Shown one piece after another: positions 1 through 14,321 of a stretch of DNA of 64,000 nucleotides (its first letter is position 1; the number at the start of each line of letters is the position of its first letter). The notes beneath the pieces are model-generated. The model was not told the DNA's origin. It did no database searches and worked only from the letters and a program-made list of their open reading frames with translations. The translations under genes and the position numbers were made by a program. Origin of the DNA: Moelleriella libera RCEF 2490 (Eukaryota; Ascomycota; Sordariomycetes; Hypocreales; Clavicipitaceae); assembly GCA_001636675.1 (NCBI GenBank), contig AZGY01000001.1:3635118-3699117 (forward strand). The letters run 5' to 3'.

Positions 1-3000
1 CCAAGCCGTCGCTCTCGCCCTGCCCTTTATCGAGCTTCACACTACTTGTTTCGCTAGCTTCTTTCGCTAGCTTCTTTCGCCTTGAAGTGCGTTGCCAGAG
101 TTCCTTCTCTAGCGGAGCGTCTCAATACCCGATTTCATGGCATCTGTAGACGAAGGACACCTTGCAACCCGTGTACGACTCCGAAACTCGCTGACGGAAG
201 CCGCGTCTTGTTCTTGGCGGATCATCTGGGTAGTTTGACAGCCACATGATCCGGCTCGATCGCTACTAAATCCGATCGAGACGAAGATCGCTCCGATCAG
301 CAAGCACAAGTACAGCTTACTGCCGCAGTATCGAACAGACGGATGAATAAACAACTGTGTCGAACGTGCCATGAAATGGACGTGCTGCCGTAAAGTCAGC
401 CCATGACTGTAGCACTTTTCCAGACCTCCGCGGCACGTCGTATTCAAATTGTTCTTCTATTCCCGTTGTCCCAGGGTGGACAGGAGCTGATTCGATGATG
501 AGGATTTTTGAGTTGACAGTCCCGTCCCTGTGCCTGATACTGACCCCTGTCGGTTCTTTGTTTGCAAAGATTGACCACAACGGTCGATGGTAAGCTCGCA
601 ATGCCGGTTGCACAGAAACAGGAAAGTGACAGAATGTCCAAGAGCAAGGGTAGGAGTTAGGCGTTGCTCATGTTGTATGCAATGACTAGTTTCGAAAGAG
701 TTCGAGTGACATTCTGCGTCGATTCTGCCATTCGTGAACCGTCTTATTACGTTTTTTTAATGGACATCGCGAAGGCTTGATTGAGTGGCCTAAAAGTTGA
801 CTTTTTCGGGTCATTGGCCGTATCTGGGTAAGGAGTTGGTCGAAAGTTGTACTGTAGAAGGTCGTCTAGGTGGTAAGTTAAACATGAAACCTGATGCTCT
901 AAAGCATGCGTAGCTCTTGACTTCGCATTATGCTTAGCGGTTTCCCTATAGGGCGTAAAAAGATAAGGCCTGATCATGGAATGTGAATGACACTGACAAC
1001 GCCCCTCCTATTGAAGTCCAATCAGTGGAACGATAGAGACACAGGCGATATCACGAAATTCAACCGATTCTAGAAATCGCTTAAATGGACAGAGAGCGGG
1101 GGTTCCGTTGATCACCGTCAAACTTGTTATTTTCGAACAGTAGCCGCCGAGCTAGACGAATTGAGGCCTGTCTGTCAGGATAATCACGATTGAGAGAGAG
1201 CCGCATTCTGGAGTCCTTTCGTCCCTTGTCATTCCTTGTCTTTGTTCTTCCAAGAATGTCGCAGCAGGCCGACGACCCCTCACTTCCGTCACGGTGAGGT
1301 ACCTCAGCACATAGACTCGGTGGACCGCGCGCTGCTGCCGAAGATGCGCGGCCGCGTTTCACTGACGCCTCTTTGTGACACACAGGAGGCGATGGCGAGG
1401 AGCATGTTCCTTGTTTAAGCTCAAAGACCGGGATCGGTCTACCTGCTGCTGTTGAGAGGTTTCAGATGGTTCGAGCTGGCGTGGGGTCAGAGGCGTTGGC
1501 CATATCTCAATGCACTCGCGGAAGGCGCGCGACACGCCATGGGCGCCAAGATGCAGGAAGGGAAGGCGTGTCCGTTTCCTGCACAACCGGAACTGCTGTT
1601 TTCAGGCTGATGGTCCCCAAAGCAGATGATGAGGCAGGCGAGATGCAGCATGCAGGTGCAGTACGTACAGCATGCACGCAGCATGTGGTTAGTTGCATTT
1701 TGCGGAACAGGGGCCGCTGGCAGCATCATCCGTTGTTCATCTCCTGGTAGTCGCGGCCCTCGTGCATACAGCCGGCCGCAAAAGATCTATTCATGTCATT
1801 CCGATCAAGACATCTCCCTGGCTTGTCTTGATAGGCCTGGATGTTCCACTTGATCACCATGACCCTGTCCGCCCGTCATATGGGATATCGTAGGCCATAA
1901 CTGACAGATCACCTGGACAGGTCGCACCGGAGCCTCCATCTACTGCACGCGTTTCACCAGACAGCCACAGGCCTAGAGGCAAGGCGAGGTAGGCACAATA
2001 CAAAAGCAAATTTTCACTTCACGAGATCAAATCAACCACATTCGTATTGCTTTTGGGCCGACCCATACACACATTAGGCACACGTCGCCAACAAAGCACA
2101 CACACAACTACATATGGGAACGATTTGAAAAAAAAAAAGGTGCGGATCGCATTCACAGGTCGCACCGTGGGGGTGCATGGCCGCGCCAGCTTTTTTGAGA
2201 CGCCCTGCGGGTAGAAGAAGAGAAATAAATACAACATGCACCTTTGGCCATCGCAGGCGAGGTGATACGGACACACATTCTTCACAGTAGGTGTCGTCCC
2301 CGCACCCTCTGAAAGGTTGCCCTCAATTTGAAGAGGGGGGGGGAAAGTTGGAAACGATGAGATGAACCGCGACATGGGAACCCTGGAAACAAAAAATGGC
2401 AGCATTGCACAACCTAGCTACCACGTTTGTTCGTCTCGAGGCCATGGCTTGAGGTCATTTGTGGACATACTCCGTACATATGTACATACAAGTAGCGTTC
2501 TCACCTTCTCGGCAGGCATGTCGAAGCTCCGCGTTTCTCAATACGGTGGGAACGGATACCCTGTGGACCGCGCTCAGCTGACAGAGGGATTTGAGCGCGT
2601 CGCTGCAATCCACAGAGGACCCGTGCCTTGAGGAATGCGTTATTGCGTCCTCTGCCAAGAGCGTTCACAAGCGGTAGTTCCTCAGGGAACAGCGGAAGTT
2701 ACGGGCCTTGTCGCCCCAGTCCTTGGGGCTGGGATGGCTGGAGCCATTCACAGTCTGATCCACACAGGCCTTCTCTTTTACCCTCGAACCCTGCTGTTGA
2801 TCACCCTGCCTGGGCAGGCTGTACTGGGGCATCTGCGACCTGCAGGCTTTTATCTGCCTATCCAGGCAAATGGATCAGTAGGATTCATCATCCTTGGCCG
2901 GAAGACCCTCGTATAGGGCCAGATGAGCCGCAGATCAGTGTGGTAATCGCCTTGCACTATTGCGCCAAGACTTGATAGGGTAGCGAGACGAATCTCCCCT

Positions 3001-5640
3001 TTATCTGGAGTCAAGTCGGCGAGTTTCCGGCGGGAAAGAACGAAGACGTCTGGCTACTAGCCAAATCTGCCGTACGTGAAGCGTAGGGATATGGGGTGCG
3101 ACGCGATGTCTAGCCCGCCACCGCCAGTCTTCATTTCCTAGCACGCTTCACAAGATAGCAAACGTGCAGAGCGAAGCGACTCTGCCAAAGGCCTTGGTTT
3201 TCTGTAAGTAGGCACGCTCTTGAGTCATTTTCATTTTAGTCTCCCACTGGCCTGTCCCAGTCCCACGTCGTCGGAGCTAGTCATTGCTGGATCAATCTTG
3301 GACACGCGCTGCGTTTGCAGGGAAAGTGTTGCGAACGCACGGCTACTTATCAAGTCACGACATGCTATGCATACACGTCTGTTGAACCTGGTCTGCGTCA
3401 ATCCTTTACTGTGCATCCTGCTATGTGTCAGACATGGCGTAGCCGCGCAATCTATGTGGATATTCGCCCGGCTGATCTGGTGGTGTCGTCTGAGCCGCCG
3501 CTACATGATGAGACTTGGCCACATGCACCCGAAAGCACCGGAAACAGCAAAGATTTGGTCACGAAAGCCGAGCTCTTCCTGCTGGATGTTGGCTGCTTCG
3601 AATGATTGCTTCGCACGAATGGGCAGATTGCCCATAGGGAGCAAGCTTTCCGCCCGGCTTCAGCCAATCTCCAAAGCAGCCGAGGATGAGAAGGCAACGC
3701 AGGAGGCACCTGGCCTCACAGAATCCAAAAGTCAGGGCCGAGGATCAGGACCTATGCATTCGTGGATATGTCGCTGCGGGGTTGTTATGCCCTCTCATCA
3801 GAGAATTGCTGCTCTGGTCTGGGCCGTCAAGACTTGAAGGTGCAAATAGCTGCACACGTCGTTTCGACCTGCGCATGACTTGGTTATCTCAATCCTCGAG
3901 ATCGACCCGTCCGCACCTGAATGATTTCTGCCCAAGCCATGTCACACAAGCTGTGTGATGTGACGAGCGGCTTCACCGAGTACCACAGAGTGTCTGTCTA
4001 CTAGTGCGTTCTGTAGTTGACGGCGCCAGGCAGCCACCGAGTTTGCTTACAATACAAAGACTTCTCAGCCAAAGCAGGGGGTTGATCTAGGTGCACGGCC
4101 CAAGTCAACACCAAATGCCAATCAGACGAATCCCATCGGATGGCTCGTGTGGTTGATTGGCCCTCAAGCCGACCTATCATGGCGAAGTAGGATTGCCCAT
4201 GTTCTCACCGCAAAAGGAAGATCATTTGAGCATGGTGGCCGTATTTCCGCGTCGGGCTTAATTGAACTGCCCAGTCTAGGCAATGATAAGCTTGCTCTAT
4301 CGACCCTTTGTCGTGAAGGGTGGTACGCAGCAGAGCTAGGTATCCAGTGTCAGCAGACGTAATACTTTCCTCTTAATGGCCGGCAGCGCCCGCCCGAAAT
4401 CATTCCTGACCAGGATGTCACTGTCCTCATGCGTTTTTGCAGCCTCCAACGAATCCGTCTACTACTCGAGCTCAGCTCGCGGACTTGCCGCCCCATCCTA
4501 CCACCCCATCCTGCTGAGGGAACACGATCATGTAGTCTGTGGTGCGGTCGATGCTGACCTGCGACAACACCGCTCGCCAAGCTTGGCGAGGACTGACAGT
4601 GGCTGTGGCGTCTCTGACTTTCCCTCGTGATTGGATGGCCATGGACGGGACCGCTGAATTCGGGTTTTGCATTTGACAATGTGATAGTCGAACATTCCAT
4701 GATTGGGAGGCGAGAATTGTGGCTTGAAATGGCTGTCCCTTTGGTATCGAGCGTTATTGGCTGAGAGAACGTGGCGGACCCTTGACGGGCCAATGCGTTC
4801 CTGGCCGCCGGTCTGTCTACCTGACCTAAATGATCGGTGAACCCGTCTCGGTCTGCCACGTCATGCAGGCGGCGGGTGTGGAAGTTGCCATTGCTGGCCG
4901 CCGCGGCGACATCACCACTCGATGCCATGCCGTACCATGCCATAACATGCCTCGAGCTGAAGGCATGATTCATGCAGCCACCAGGCCGTGTCTGACCGTG
5001 AGCGGAAGGTGCACCGGTTGTGCTTGACATGATCCGTGTGCGGGTCTGGACATAGTAGCCAAGTACGCTACGGCAATGAGACCGAGGTTTTGGGGTCTGC
5101 GGTGGTACTGTATGTCTGATGAATTCACAACGGCATTGGCAGCCTGCCGCCGACTGAAGAAGGAGAGCAGCGGTGCCAGGACTTTGGAAGGGGCGGGTGA
5201 CCTTCGGCGAGCGCCACTGTCATCTGTGGTCGGCGGCGGGCAGGTGCAGCCCTCAGACAGGTTTGACCTGGGGAAGGTGACACCGTCTGGCGCAAGCACT
5301 TGCTCCGTCACCACAGATTCCGCGAGCCAAGGGGTGTGAAGCCATGTTATGAACCTTGCCTCAGCGTTCAATCCGACCTCGTAGTCAACACGCGATGCCA
5401 AGTTGCACCATGGATCTGGGTACGGTGTACGGAGCATAAGATTGTTATTACGTTGGACCGTCGGCTCGCATCAAGCGCCACTCGAAAGCGTCGACGCTAG
5501 GCTCCATCTTCGATAATCTATTGTATTCTCTCGTCCGTACCACATTGTCGGCCACACGCCTCGTCCCGCCTCCCGCCCTGCCGTCTCCCTTTCTATCGAG
5601 ACACTAAGGGAAAAAAAAGAGGATCCCAAGGACTTTAAAA

Positions 5641-5692
5641 GAGAAAAAAAAAAAAAAAAAAAAAAANNNNNNNNNNAAAAAAAAAAAAAAAA
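5641..5692. other. assembly gap inside a poly-A tract
   Basis: Ten N bases (5667-5676) are flanked by uninterrupted A runs of about 22 bases on the left and 16 on the right. The gap is probably an unresolved homopolymer, so its true length is unknown. Confidence 0.95.
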
Positions 5693-8600
5693 CAACAACA
5701 ACGCGGGACGGCAGGCCAGGAACGGGCTCGCCGACCGTCGCCGAGACGCAAATTGTATCTTGCTTGCCAATACTTGTTTGCTGTCCACTCAAGAGGCGGA
5801 TCACGGCCATCTGCGGGCGGATCGGCCCAGCGCGCTGCTGTGCAATACCTGAAGGCTTGGTCTGTGAGTTCAAGGCTGTGACTCGTCTGTGCGAGTCGGC
5901 CTTTCCGTTGGCCCATGCTCCTGGGTGTTGGGACACGCGTGTACCTTCACGCTGTATTGCAGTCTGTCAGAGTCGTCCCGATGCGGCGCCTCGTGAGGCT
6001 GCCGCGAAACGCGTAATAGATCTAGGCACGCCTTCACTGTGTTTGTCACTTTCGAACTGCACGTCTGCCGGGAAGCGCAGAGGTTGCAAAGCTTGAGAGC
6101 AGTGGACAAAAAGTTCCAAAAAAAAAAAAAGGATTACGCCTGGTGGGATATCTGTGACGGGAGGAAATGTTGTTTGGCAAGGCAAGGTTCCCAAAAATTT
6201 TCCGTCACCATCACTCGCATGTGCTGACTCGCATCCTATCAAATGCGGCTTGGCCGAGCCAATCAATTGACCTTACCGCACCGCTTGCATGCTGCTGCCA
6301 AAACTTTACACACAAAGCCCGGATATTCCGCACCAACGTGTATGCTCACATGGTTCGAACCTGCAGCAGCTAGCCTTGCGGATCGTCGTCATTCTGACAG
6401 AGCATTGGGAAACGTCCAGTTCCAGTTCTAAACTGACGCAGCTGCCCGACTGATCCCTGGCCTGGAGAACGAACAAGCTGATAGAGATCTGTCCGGCCGA
6501 TCCATTTGCAATCATGCGAGACTCCTTGTCTGCCTCGCCGCGAACGCTGAGGCGTGATGGATCTGGTGAACCGCAAGGTTGGCCGCTCCCACCCACTTGG
6601 CAATTACCCGTTCTGCAGCTTGGTTTCCTCCGCCCGTCCACGATGTTGCAACCTGCATGCTGCAGATTGGGGCCATTGTCTAGTGCTCGCTCCATGATGC
6701 GGCCGTATCTGGGTAGCCCCTCTTCCCCGGCGCCTGCATGTGCGTGACCGGGTCGATCTTTGGCACGACGTTCGCCAGACAAGCATCAGAAATGCGTCAG
6801 ACGCGTCCAAAACGCGGCACAGCGTTTCTTAAAGGAACTTCTCGGGCAGTAATCAAGTCGAAGTTCCTTGTGCCGCAGCATCTCATGCGGCGGTCGAGCA
6901 GCACGTTTCCATCAGGCTGTGCGGAATAGGCGCAAACCCTTCCTCTTGTTTTCCACATGCGGCCGTGTGGCTTCATCTCCCGCAGGGGTTGCAAGCGAAA
7001 ATGGCACGCAGTGGTCAAGTGGCTATCCTGTAGCTTATCTGATCAACGGTTTTGTCCCAAGAACGCCCTCGAGCTAGGTACTGGGGTCGCCGGCGCCCCA
7101 AACAAGCCCCTGTTGTATGGCGCCTCCCCGTTGCTGGTTTTCTGCTCGGGTTTGACGGCTTTGTTCTTGACACTATCAACCGTCGAGTCGCATACTGTAT
7201 CATTCTCTGCGCTGCTTGTCGCAGACAAGACAAAGGCCAGATTCAAGTCAGGTGCAACGAGTCCAAGCGACGGAGGCATTATAGAAAGGTAGCTGCCGCT
7301 GCCGTGTTTGTCATTATCACGAGCGGGCGACTCTCAGCTTGGTGCACATTGCGAACGAGCAACCAACGGCGTGGCAACTAAAGTTACGAAGAACGAAGGG
7401 GTGCATCCTCATCGTGACTTCCGGAAATGCTGGCGGCCGCAACCCCCAGCAGATGACGGCTACGACGTTGATTGGAAGACAGCAAATTCGGAGAACACCA
7501 AAAGGCGGCCGAGGAGTATTCGCCACACGGCGAGCCATTAGCCGTCTGTTGCACACGTACATACATACAGTAATGGATGGCAAGAAAAAAAATCTTGACT
7601 CTACTAACACGGAGTAGTAATAATATGGAGTTCGTCTGCCAGGCCGTTCAAGTGACCAAGCCTCCGCCAATCCCCCAGAACTGTCCCGCAGCCACCGAGG
7701 CTCATCAGGGAGCACACGACGTACCCCCACCGTGTGGGTAGACAAGGGCATGAGGGTCGACTTTTTTTTCGTGCGTGGCTGGCGTCGCGACGTCCCGCTA
7801 GGCCCACACCACACACAATGCATGACCACCAGAGATGCCAATTGAATGTCCGATGTTCAGTCTGAGCCGTGTGGCGAGCTCGCTCTCACTTTACAAAAAG
7901 TCACTTCACTATGGGTCGGACCACTTAGCCGCTCGGTGAGGGCCACTACCGCTACAGATGCTACTACTACTACAACTGCTACCACCACCACGACGGCCGC
8001 AGTGCTTTGGCAGAGAATGGAGAAGTAGGTGAGGAGAGGGGAGGGGAAAGGCCCGGACCAGACTCTTGTGCGACCCTGTAGTAGTAGGGAGCTCTTGATC
8101 TGATCTGGGACGAAAGGTATGTATTGAGTATTGTATACATGCATGCGCTGATGACAGACTGGACACAAAGGAGGGGGGGGGAGGGCGTGGTGCGGTGCGC
8201 TTCCTAGTATCCTTTCGACCATCGAGAAGGGAACGAAGGAGGGGTCCCGAGGAAAGGAAAGAATAAAAACGAAAGTGGTGAGGCAGAGAAACAGGCATCA
8301 AGCAAGCAGCAGTTCGAGACTCATTGGTTGGGTGGAGTCAACGGAAACCCCCTGGCCTTCCCCATATTGTTGTACGTCCCTTGTGTGCATTTTTGTGTCT
8401 GGTATCGACTTTTGCGACTGAGCAACCCAAACTTTGCGCTGGCCCCCAGCCTAGCTTCTCCCGGCTTGTCAGCTTGCCAGCTTTCCCAGCTCCCCGGCTC
8501 CCCAGCTCTCCTGCGTGTTTAGCTCCGAGCTCCAAGCTCCCAAGCTTTCCAACGGCGGATACGGGCTTACCGTCTTTTCACGAGTGGTCCGGGTTGACTC

Positions 8601-8782
8601 TTGGTAGCCAGTCGCAGCCGGCCTCGCCACACCTTGCCGCGGTTTTTTTGAATTTTTGGATTTTTTTTTTAAATCCTCACGTTGTTTTTTGATGTTTTTT
8701 TTTTAAAACAAAAAAAACAAAGAATTTCTTTTCTCCCCTCCCCTGGACAATTCTGCCAGGACTGCCAGGCGTCGCCCACTCA

Positions 8783-9019
<237 letters not shown>

Positions 9020-10313
9020 GCGCGCACGCGCTCACCATCTGTGCCGCCACCTCCAGTCTGCTTTGGCTTCGGGCTTTGTGCCACTCTGGTACTGTACCGA
9101 GGGCCAGTGCTTTTGAGCAGATGACCAGTGCCCGGGTCCTTGCTTGTTCTGCCTGCCTGCCTGCTCGCTCGCCCGCTCCTGGGTTCGTTGGCACGCTCCG
9201 ACCTTTTCGTCAGGTCTCTCTCCAGGTGTTTGCGCCTACGGACAGGCCATTGCCTTGGCAGACAAGCTCATCCCGAGCAACAGGTGGTGCGTGTCGCGTC
9301 ATTTTGCATCCCGGCTCGTTGGCACGCGCGCTGCGTGTTGTCTCTGACGAGCTCGTTGCTGTCGGAACCGTCGCTGCCACCACCACCACGACGAGCGGGC
9401 AGAGAAACGCAGAGTCGGCTAAAGACATTGACCATCGTAAAGTCTGCATCTTGACATCACACAAGACAGCGTTGATCACTTGAGTTATGCAAGATACCGT
9501 ACGCGGCTCAGGCATACACTCTCGCACAGGTTGACACGACACACACGCACACACACACACGCCGCCCTCTGACGGCCGACACCCTCATCCCATTGCACCC
9601 CGGGTCCATGACCATCCATCCAATCCACGTCCCACGGCCACGGCCACAGATCAGGTCCATGTACGGAGTACGAACCCTCGTCGACCCTCTCTCAACTCTC
9701 CCTCGCGACCCACCACGTTGCGCCCTTTCTCGTCCTGGACAGCAACCCAGCTAGCCATCCCGCCATCTCTGCCCAACAACGGATAACTACTGACGGCGTC
9801 TCGGTAGCTTCCCAGGGTGGGAAACGCTGCTTCCGTCAGAATATTCCCGTCCCCTTCCTTGCCTGTCACCCATCTTAGTCGCCGTTAGGCTCGGCCTACT
9901 GGACCTGGAACCTGGACCCGGCACGGCTCATGTCATCATCCCAAGTGTCAGTGAGCCTCTTACTCTGCCAGGTACACGCACGCTCACCACGCTCTCACTC
10001 ACACGCCCCATGTCACTCACGCCAGCAGCCCGCCGCCGCCGCCGCCGTCGCTGCTGCTACCGCTAGTTCTCCATGTCAAAGGGCCCATTAATCGACAGCT
10101 TCACGCCCTCGAGACCCCGACGAACTGCTAACCCAGGAGCAAGGGCCCTACTGGGTACGACGATAGCCTGCCCGTGCCCGCTCCCACCCCCGTTTGACCG
10201 GTCCTTTCTTCTCCTTCGTCCGGGCTTCTGGCCTTCCGGTCCTTGCCTCTGGCCCTTCCCTCGTTCCTTATGTGTCTTGTGTTCCGCAGTTGTATGTACT
10301 TGCAACGCACAAC

Positions 10314-13300
10314 ATGGATCCGGCATCAAACGGAAAACGCCCTCGCCTCTCGCCTTGGTCGACCTCTGCACCAGCCGGAACCTCACTTCCTCACCCTCGT
10401 ACCTCGACGACGCCGAGGCCTCCTCTGCATCACCATCCTCATCTTCCTCCGCCTGCTCCAGCTCCCGGTACTCGTGCTACTTCTGCTGCGCCGCCTTCTC
10501 CACCATCACTCTCAAGCTCTCACCCGCATCACCTTCCCGGTCCAAGTACATATCAACAATCATATCCGCCCCGGCCCAGCGAACACGCTTCTGCATTGCC
10601 AGCTTCCATCCCTCTACATGGCCATGGGCCACATCAGCACTCTGACCTTGACCGACGACACCTAGATCAGGAAACTCTTGCTCCCATGCAAGACTTTTAT
10701 CGTCAGCCAGGTCCTCATGCTCCTCAGCATCATCATCATCTGAGCCAATCAACGTCGTCGGCCCATCATCCCTTTCCGCACTATTCTCCCCGAGACGCCG
10801 TCGTCAAACGAGAATCTGTCGACGACCCCAGGCGCTCAAACTCGGCGGGCGGCCATGCGCCAGACTCTTTACCTCATACAGCACATTCTGTGTCGACTGC
10901 GCATCCCCCACCACCACCACCACCACCACCACCACATCCTCATCCTCCTCCACCTACTCCATCTATTCACCAGGGGTCGGCGTATTCTGGTGAGGGCCAT
11001 TCGCGACCTATGGGATACGAGAATGGATCATCGATGCCGCCCGCACAGGGTGTGTATCGCTCTTCCACATACTCACAGCCTGCGCCAACACACCAGGCTT
11101 CCTATGAGCCGCACCCGAGTTATCAGGCCTCCCAAGAACAGTACTACGGCGTGTATCCAGCATCGTCGTCATCGGCCAAGAAGAAAAATACCAGAGCATC
11201 TCAGGTAAGCTCCCCTCCCTGCCGGACTGTTCCTTGCTGTATGTAGATGACATCACCAACCCCGCCATAACTTGGCCTGGTCCCATTCGCGAAACGAACA
11301 AGTGCGCGCGCAAAGGGTGATGTGGGCTGACGAGCCGGAACTTTACCAGGCCTGCGATCAATGCCGTCAGCTCAAGGCCAAATGCGATGAGACTAAGCCT
11401 TGCAAGACATGTCGTGATAAAGGCACGGAATGCCGATATCGAGACCCAATTCCCAAAGCGTAGGCCACCCACATTCCCCAAAAAGGCCGTGCTGCAGAAA
11501 CGTCTTCGCGATGCTGACTTCTTAGAATAAGCACGGACAAGGCTCAAGCTGAAATGATGGAAGGAATCAAGATGACCAATGACACTCTTCGCGAGATGGT
11601 GAATCATTTACATCGATTAGAGAGTAGGATAAACAAGGTGGAAACAATGGTCACAAACGGCTCCATCGGCAACAGTCACTACAAGACGGATCCGGCCAGC
11701 CAAGAGGATTTTGATACCCCGAATCATTCAACATTTGGCCGCGAAATCAAGGCAGACAGTCAATTATATGAGGAAGACACATCTCAGGACTACCTCAAGT
11801 CTCATTCGGAGTCGTTACCTCAACCCATGGCTGAAGATGAACCGGAAGCGGAACCAGGTCCGCCTGTTCCTCCCGGGGAGCCCGCCATACCGATCAACCA
11901 CACGACTCTTGCCGGGCTGTTATTGAACTGGCCCTGCATACGCGACATGGTGAAGCCACATCTGGAAACGGGCGGCATCCGGCATGTTCAGGAATATCCC
12001 ATTAGTCACGAGCAGCACCGAGGTATACTGATCGTGCACGGACGGGGCGAGGACTCCCATCCCTCCCGCTATCCGAGAGAGTTCTATCCAGACCATGGGC
12101 AGATCGAAATGCCGGACGATTCTTCAGACACGGCATCGCCGTCACCTGCAGCCGATTGGGGTCATGTGGGCGGTCTCAGCCCGGCAGACAACAATATCGA
12201 GTATAAAGGGGGCGTGCTCGCAAGTGATGGCTATCCGGACTTTAGCGAGCACAAAGTATGGAGCTATGTCAAGAGCTTCAAGAGCAACATCCTCAACATG
12301 CATCCCATCATTCAGCCCAAAGTGCTGGATGAATGGGTACACCACTTTCTGCGCACCTTGCCGGTCAGGTGGAATCGCTCCAAGTCTCACAAAGGTACAG
12401 GTGCCTTCGCAGTCAATAACAGCATGCCATCAACCACGGCCACAGAGGCTGCGGGATCGAAACGCAAGAGATCACCCGCCCCCGAGGCAGGGTTCGAAAC
12501 GCCCTCTACACCGAGCATCGCCAGACCAGGACGACTGGAAAGATCCATACACAACGCGCTTGTTCTCACAATATTAGCATTAGGCAAGATCTGCCTCTCT
12601 AGGTCAGAGGTCCCCGACGCAGTTCATCATGTCGAGCCGCTTCCTCACGGCAGCCCATCCACGAGGAATGGACTTCCTCCGTCCCCCATTCAGGGCTCCC
12701 CGCCGAGCCTTTCGTCACACTCACAGTCTTCCGGCCTGGCGTCGCCGAAAGAACCGGAGCGCGGCCGCCAGAGCAGGCGATCATCTATTCATGGGAGCAC
12801 GGCGGGAACTTCTCGCGCTGGGTTGGGCTTGAAGAAGAACTATGAGAATATTCCCGGGCTGGAGTACTTCGCGTTCGCCACCGATATTTTGGGAAATCAC
12901 GCCGGAGCGTACAAGAACATGAAGAACGTGTACACACTCATTTTCGCGGGCTTGTATCATGGGCAGCTTGCCCGTCCTATGGAGAGCTTCGCCTTCATCC
13001 ATCAGGCAAGCCACAAGCTGATGGTAATTCTTCGGCCGTACGTCGCAGCTCTGCCCGTCCCCAGTCATTTGTCACAACCCCTGTCTTTACATAGTCTTAC
13101 CAGTTCACAGGAGTCTCGACAAGCTGCGCCGACTCAAGGGTGACATGAAGATGATCCAGGACACCAAATATAACCAGATGGCCTTGGCGTTCTGGACGTG
13201 TTTACAATTGGAAAGGTCTGTCAGAACGAGCCTCAATCTTTTCGTTAATCTGCAATTCTTTTCCATTCCCTATCTCTTTTGCTGACCGCGCCACGTTCTC

Positions 13301-14321
13301 TGGACGATTAGCGATTTGATTGCTGAACTGCAACTCCCTCCCTCGGGACTACTCTCATACGAAGACAACATCCCGCATCCCAATATGAGCTTGCTTGAGG
13401 GATTTGATCAAAGGGTCCTTGACAGCTACCCGGGTCAACTTTACCTCAGAACACACCTCAACAGCATTCACCGCATGTTTTACGCTCCGGAACAAGACAT
13501 AAGAGACTCGGAGTCGAAAGAGCTTGACCCAAAATTCAACAACGTCGGCCAAGTGGCTGGTGCCGTCAAAGATATGAAGTGGGTGTCGCAGAGTTTCGCC
13601 TTCCGCGAAGACGATCCGCCCGCGGGAGATATCCTGGCTGCACGGCTGCGGGCAAAGTACTGGGGCGCACAGGTCATCACCTACAGGCCCTTCATTCGTC
13701 AGATTCTGCAGTGGTCGGAGTTGATGCAAAAGCACCCTTCTGTTCCCTGCGGGTTTGCGGTGATATCTGAGTTTCGGCAGGGCGTGACGGCGCCTACCAT
13801 TGATCCTTCCGCTACATCTCCCAAGGAGATCTCATCAGAACTCAAGGAATACGCAAAACGAGGCATCATGGCTCTGATCGAAAGCACACGGGCGTTTCAC
13901 GGCCTCGGACGCGAACGCCCCATCATCACAAACGTCTTTGGAACGGCGCATGCGTAAGTCCACCAGACGGTCAAGACAATACGAGACCGCCGTGCCTGCG
14001 AAAAAACTACTGACAGACTGATGGTTTAGACAATGGGGTAATCTCTTGGTGCTCTCGGCCTGTACAAAGAACCAGGTGCTCAAAGAATGGGTGGACCTGA
14101 AACTGCTACAGACCCTTTTCGTCAGGACCATTCAGTTCCTCAAGCAATCAAGCACGGCGACGAGTTCCCTTCGAATGGATATGCACATCTTGGAAGGCTT
14201 ATACAAGGATCTATTCCCGCGAGAAAACGACAGAATGACAAGCAGTTTCTCGAGCGGTTCAAGTCTACATACGCCCAAAATGCTCATGGCTGCCCCGCCA
14301 CCCCTCGCAAACTCTAATTGA
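10314..14321 (+). CDS. Zn2Cys6 fungal-type transcription factor
   Basis: Six exons read through: 10314-11204, 11350-11459, 11526-13037, 13111-13215, 13312-13953, 14030-14321 (1183 residues). Residues 1-297 are low-complexity, rich in Pro, His and Ser with His and Pro runs. The zinc cluster follows directly after the first intron: Cys at 299, 302, 309, 315, 318 and 325 with C-x2-C-x6-C-x5-C-x2-C-x6-C spacing. A short leucine-containing helix after it (from about residue 345) could be a dimerising coiled coil. The C-terminal half resembles the regulatory middle-homology region of fungal Zn-cluster factors. All introns have GT-AG ends and keep frame; the first carries a GCTGAC branch site. The start is the first in-frame ATG after a GC-rich leader. 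Expected to be a nuclear, sequence-specific regulator; target pathway unknown. The cluster lies unusually far from the N-terminus. Confidence 0.88.

Noticed and set aside
3220..3837. Plus-strand open frame of 205 codons
   Set aside because: Composition looks random, with many Cys, Trp and Arg, and no family features; surroundings are gene-poor.
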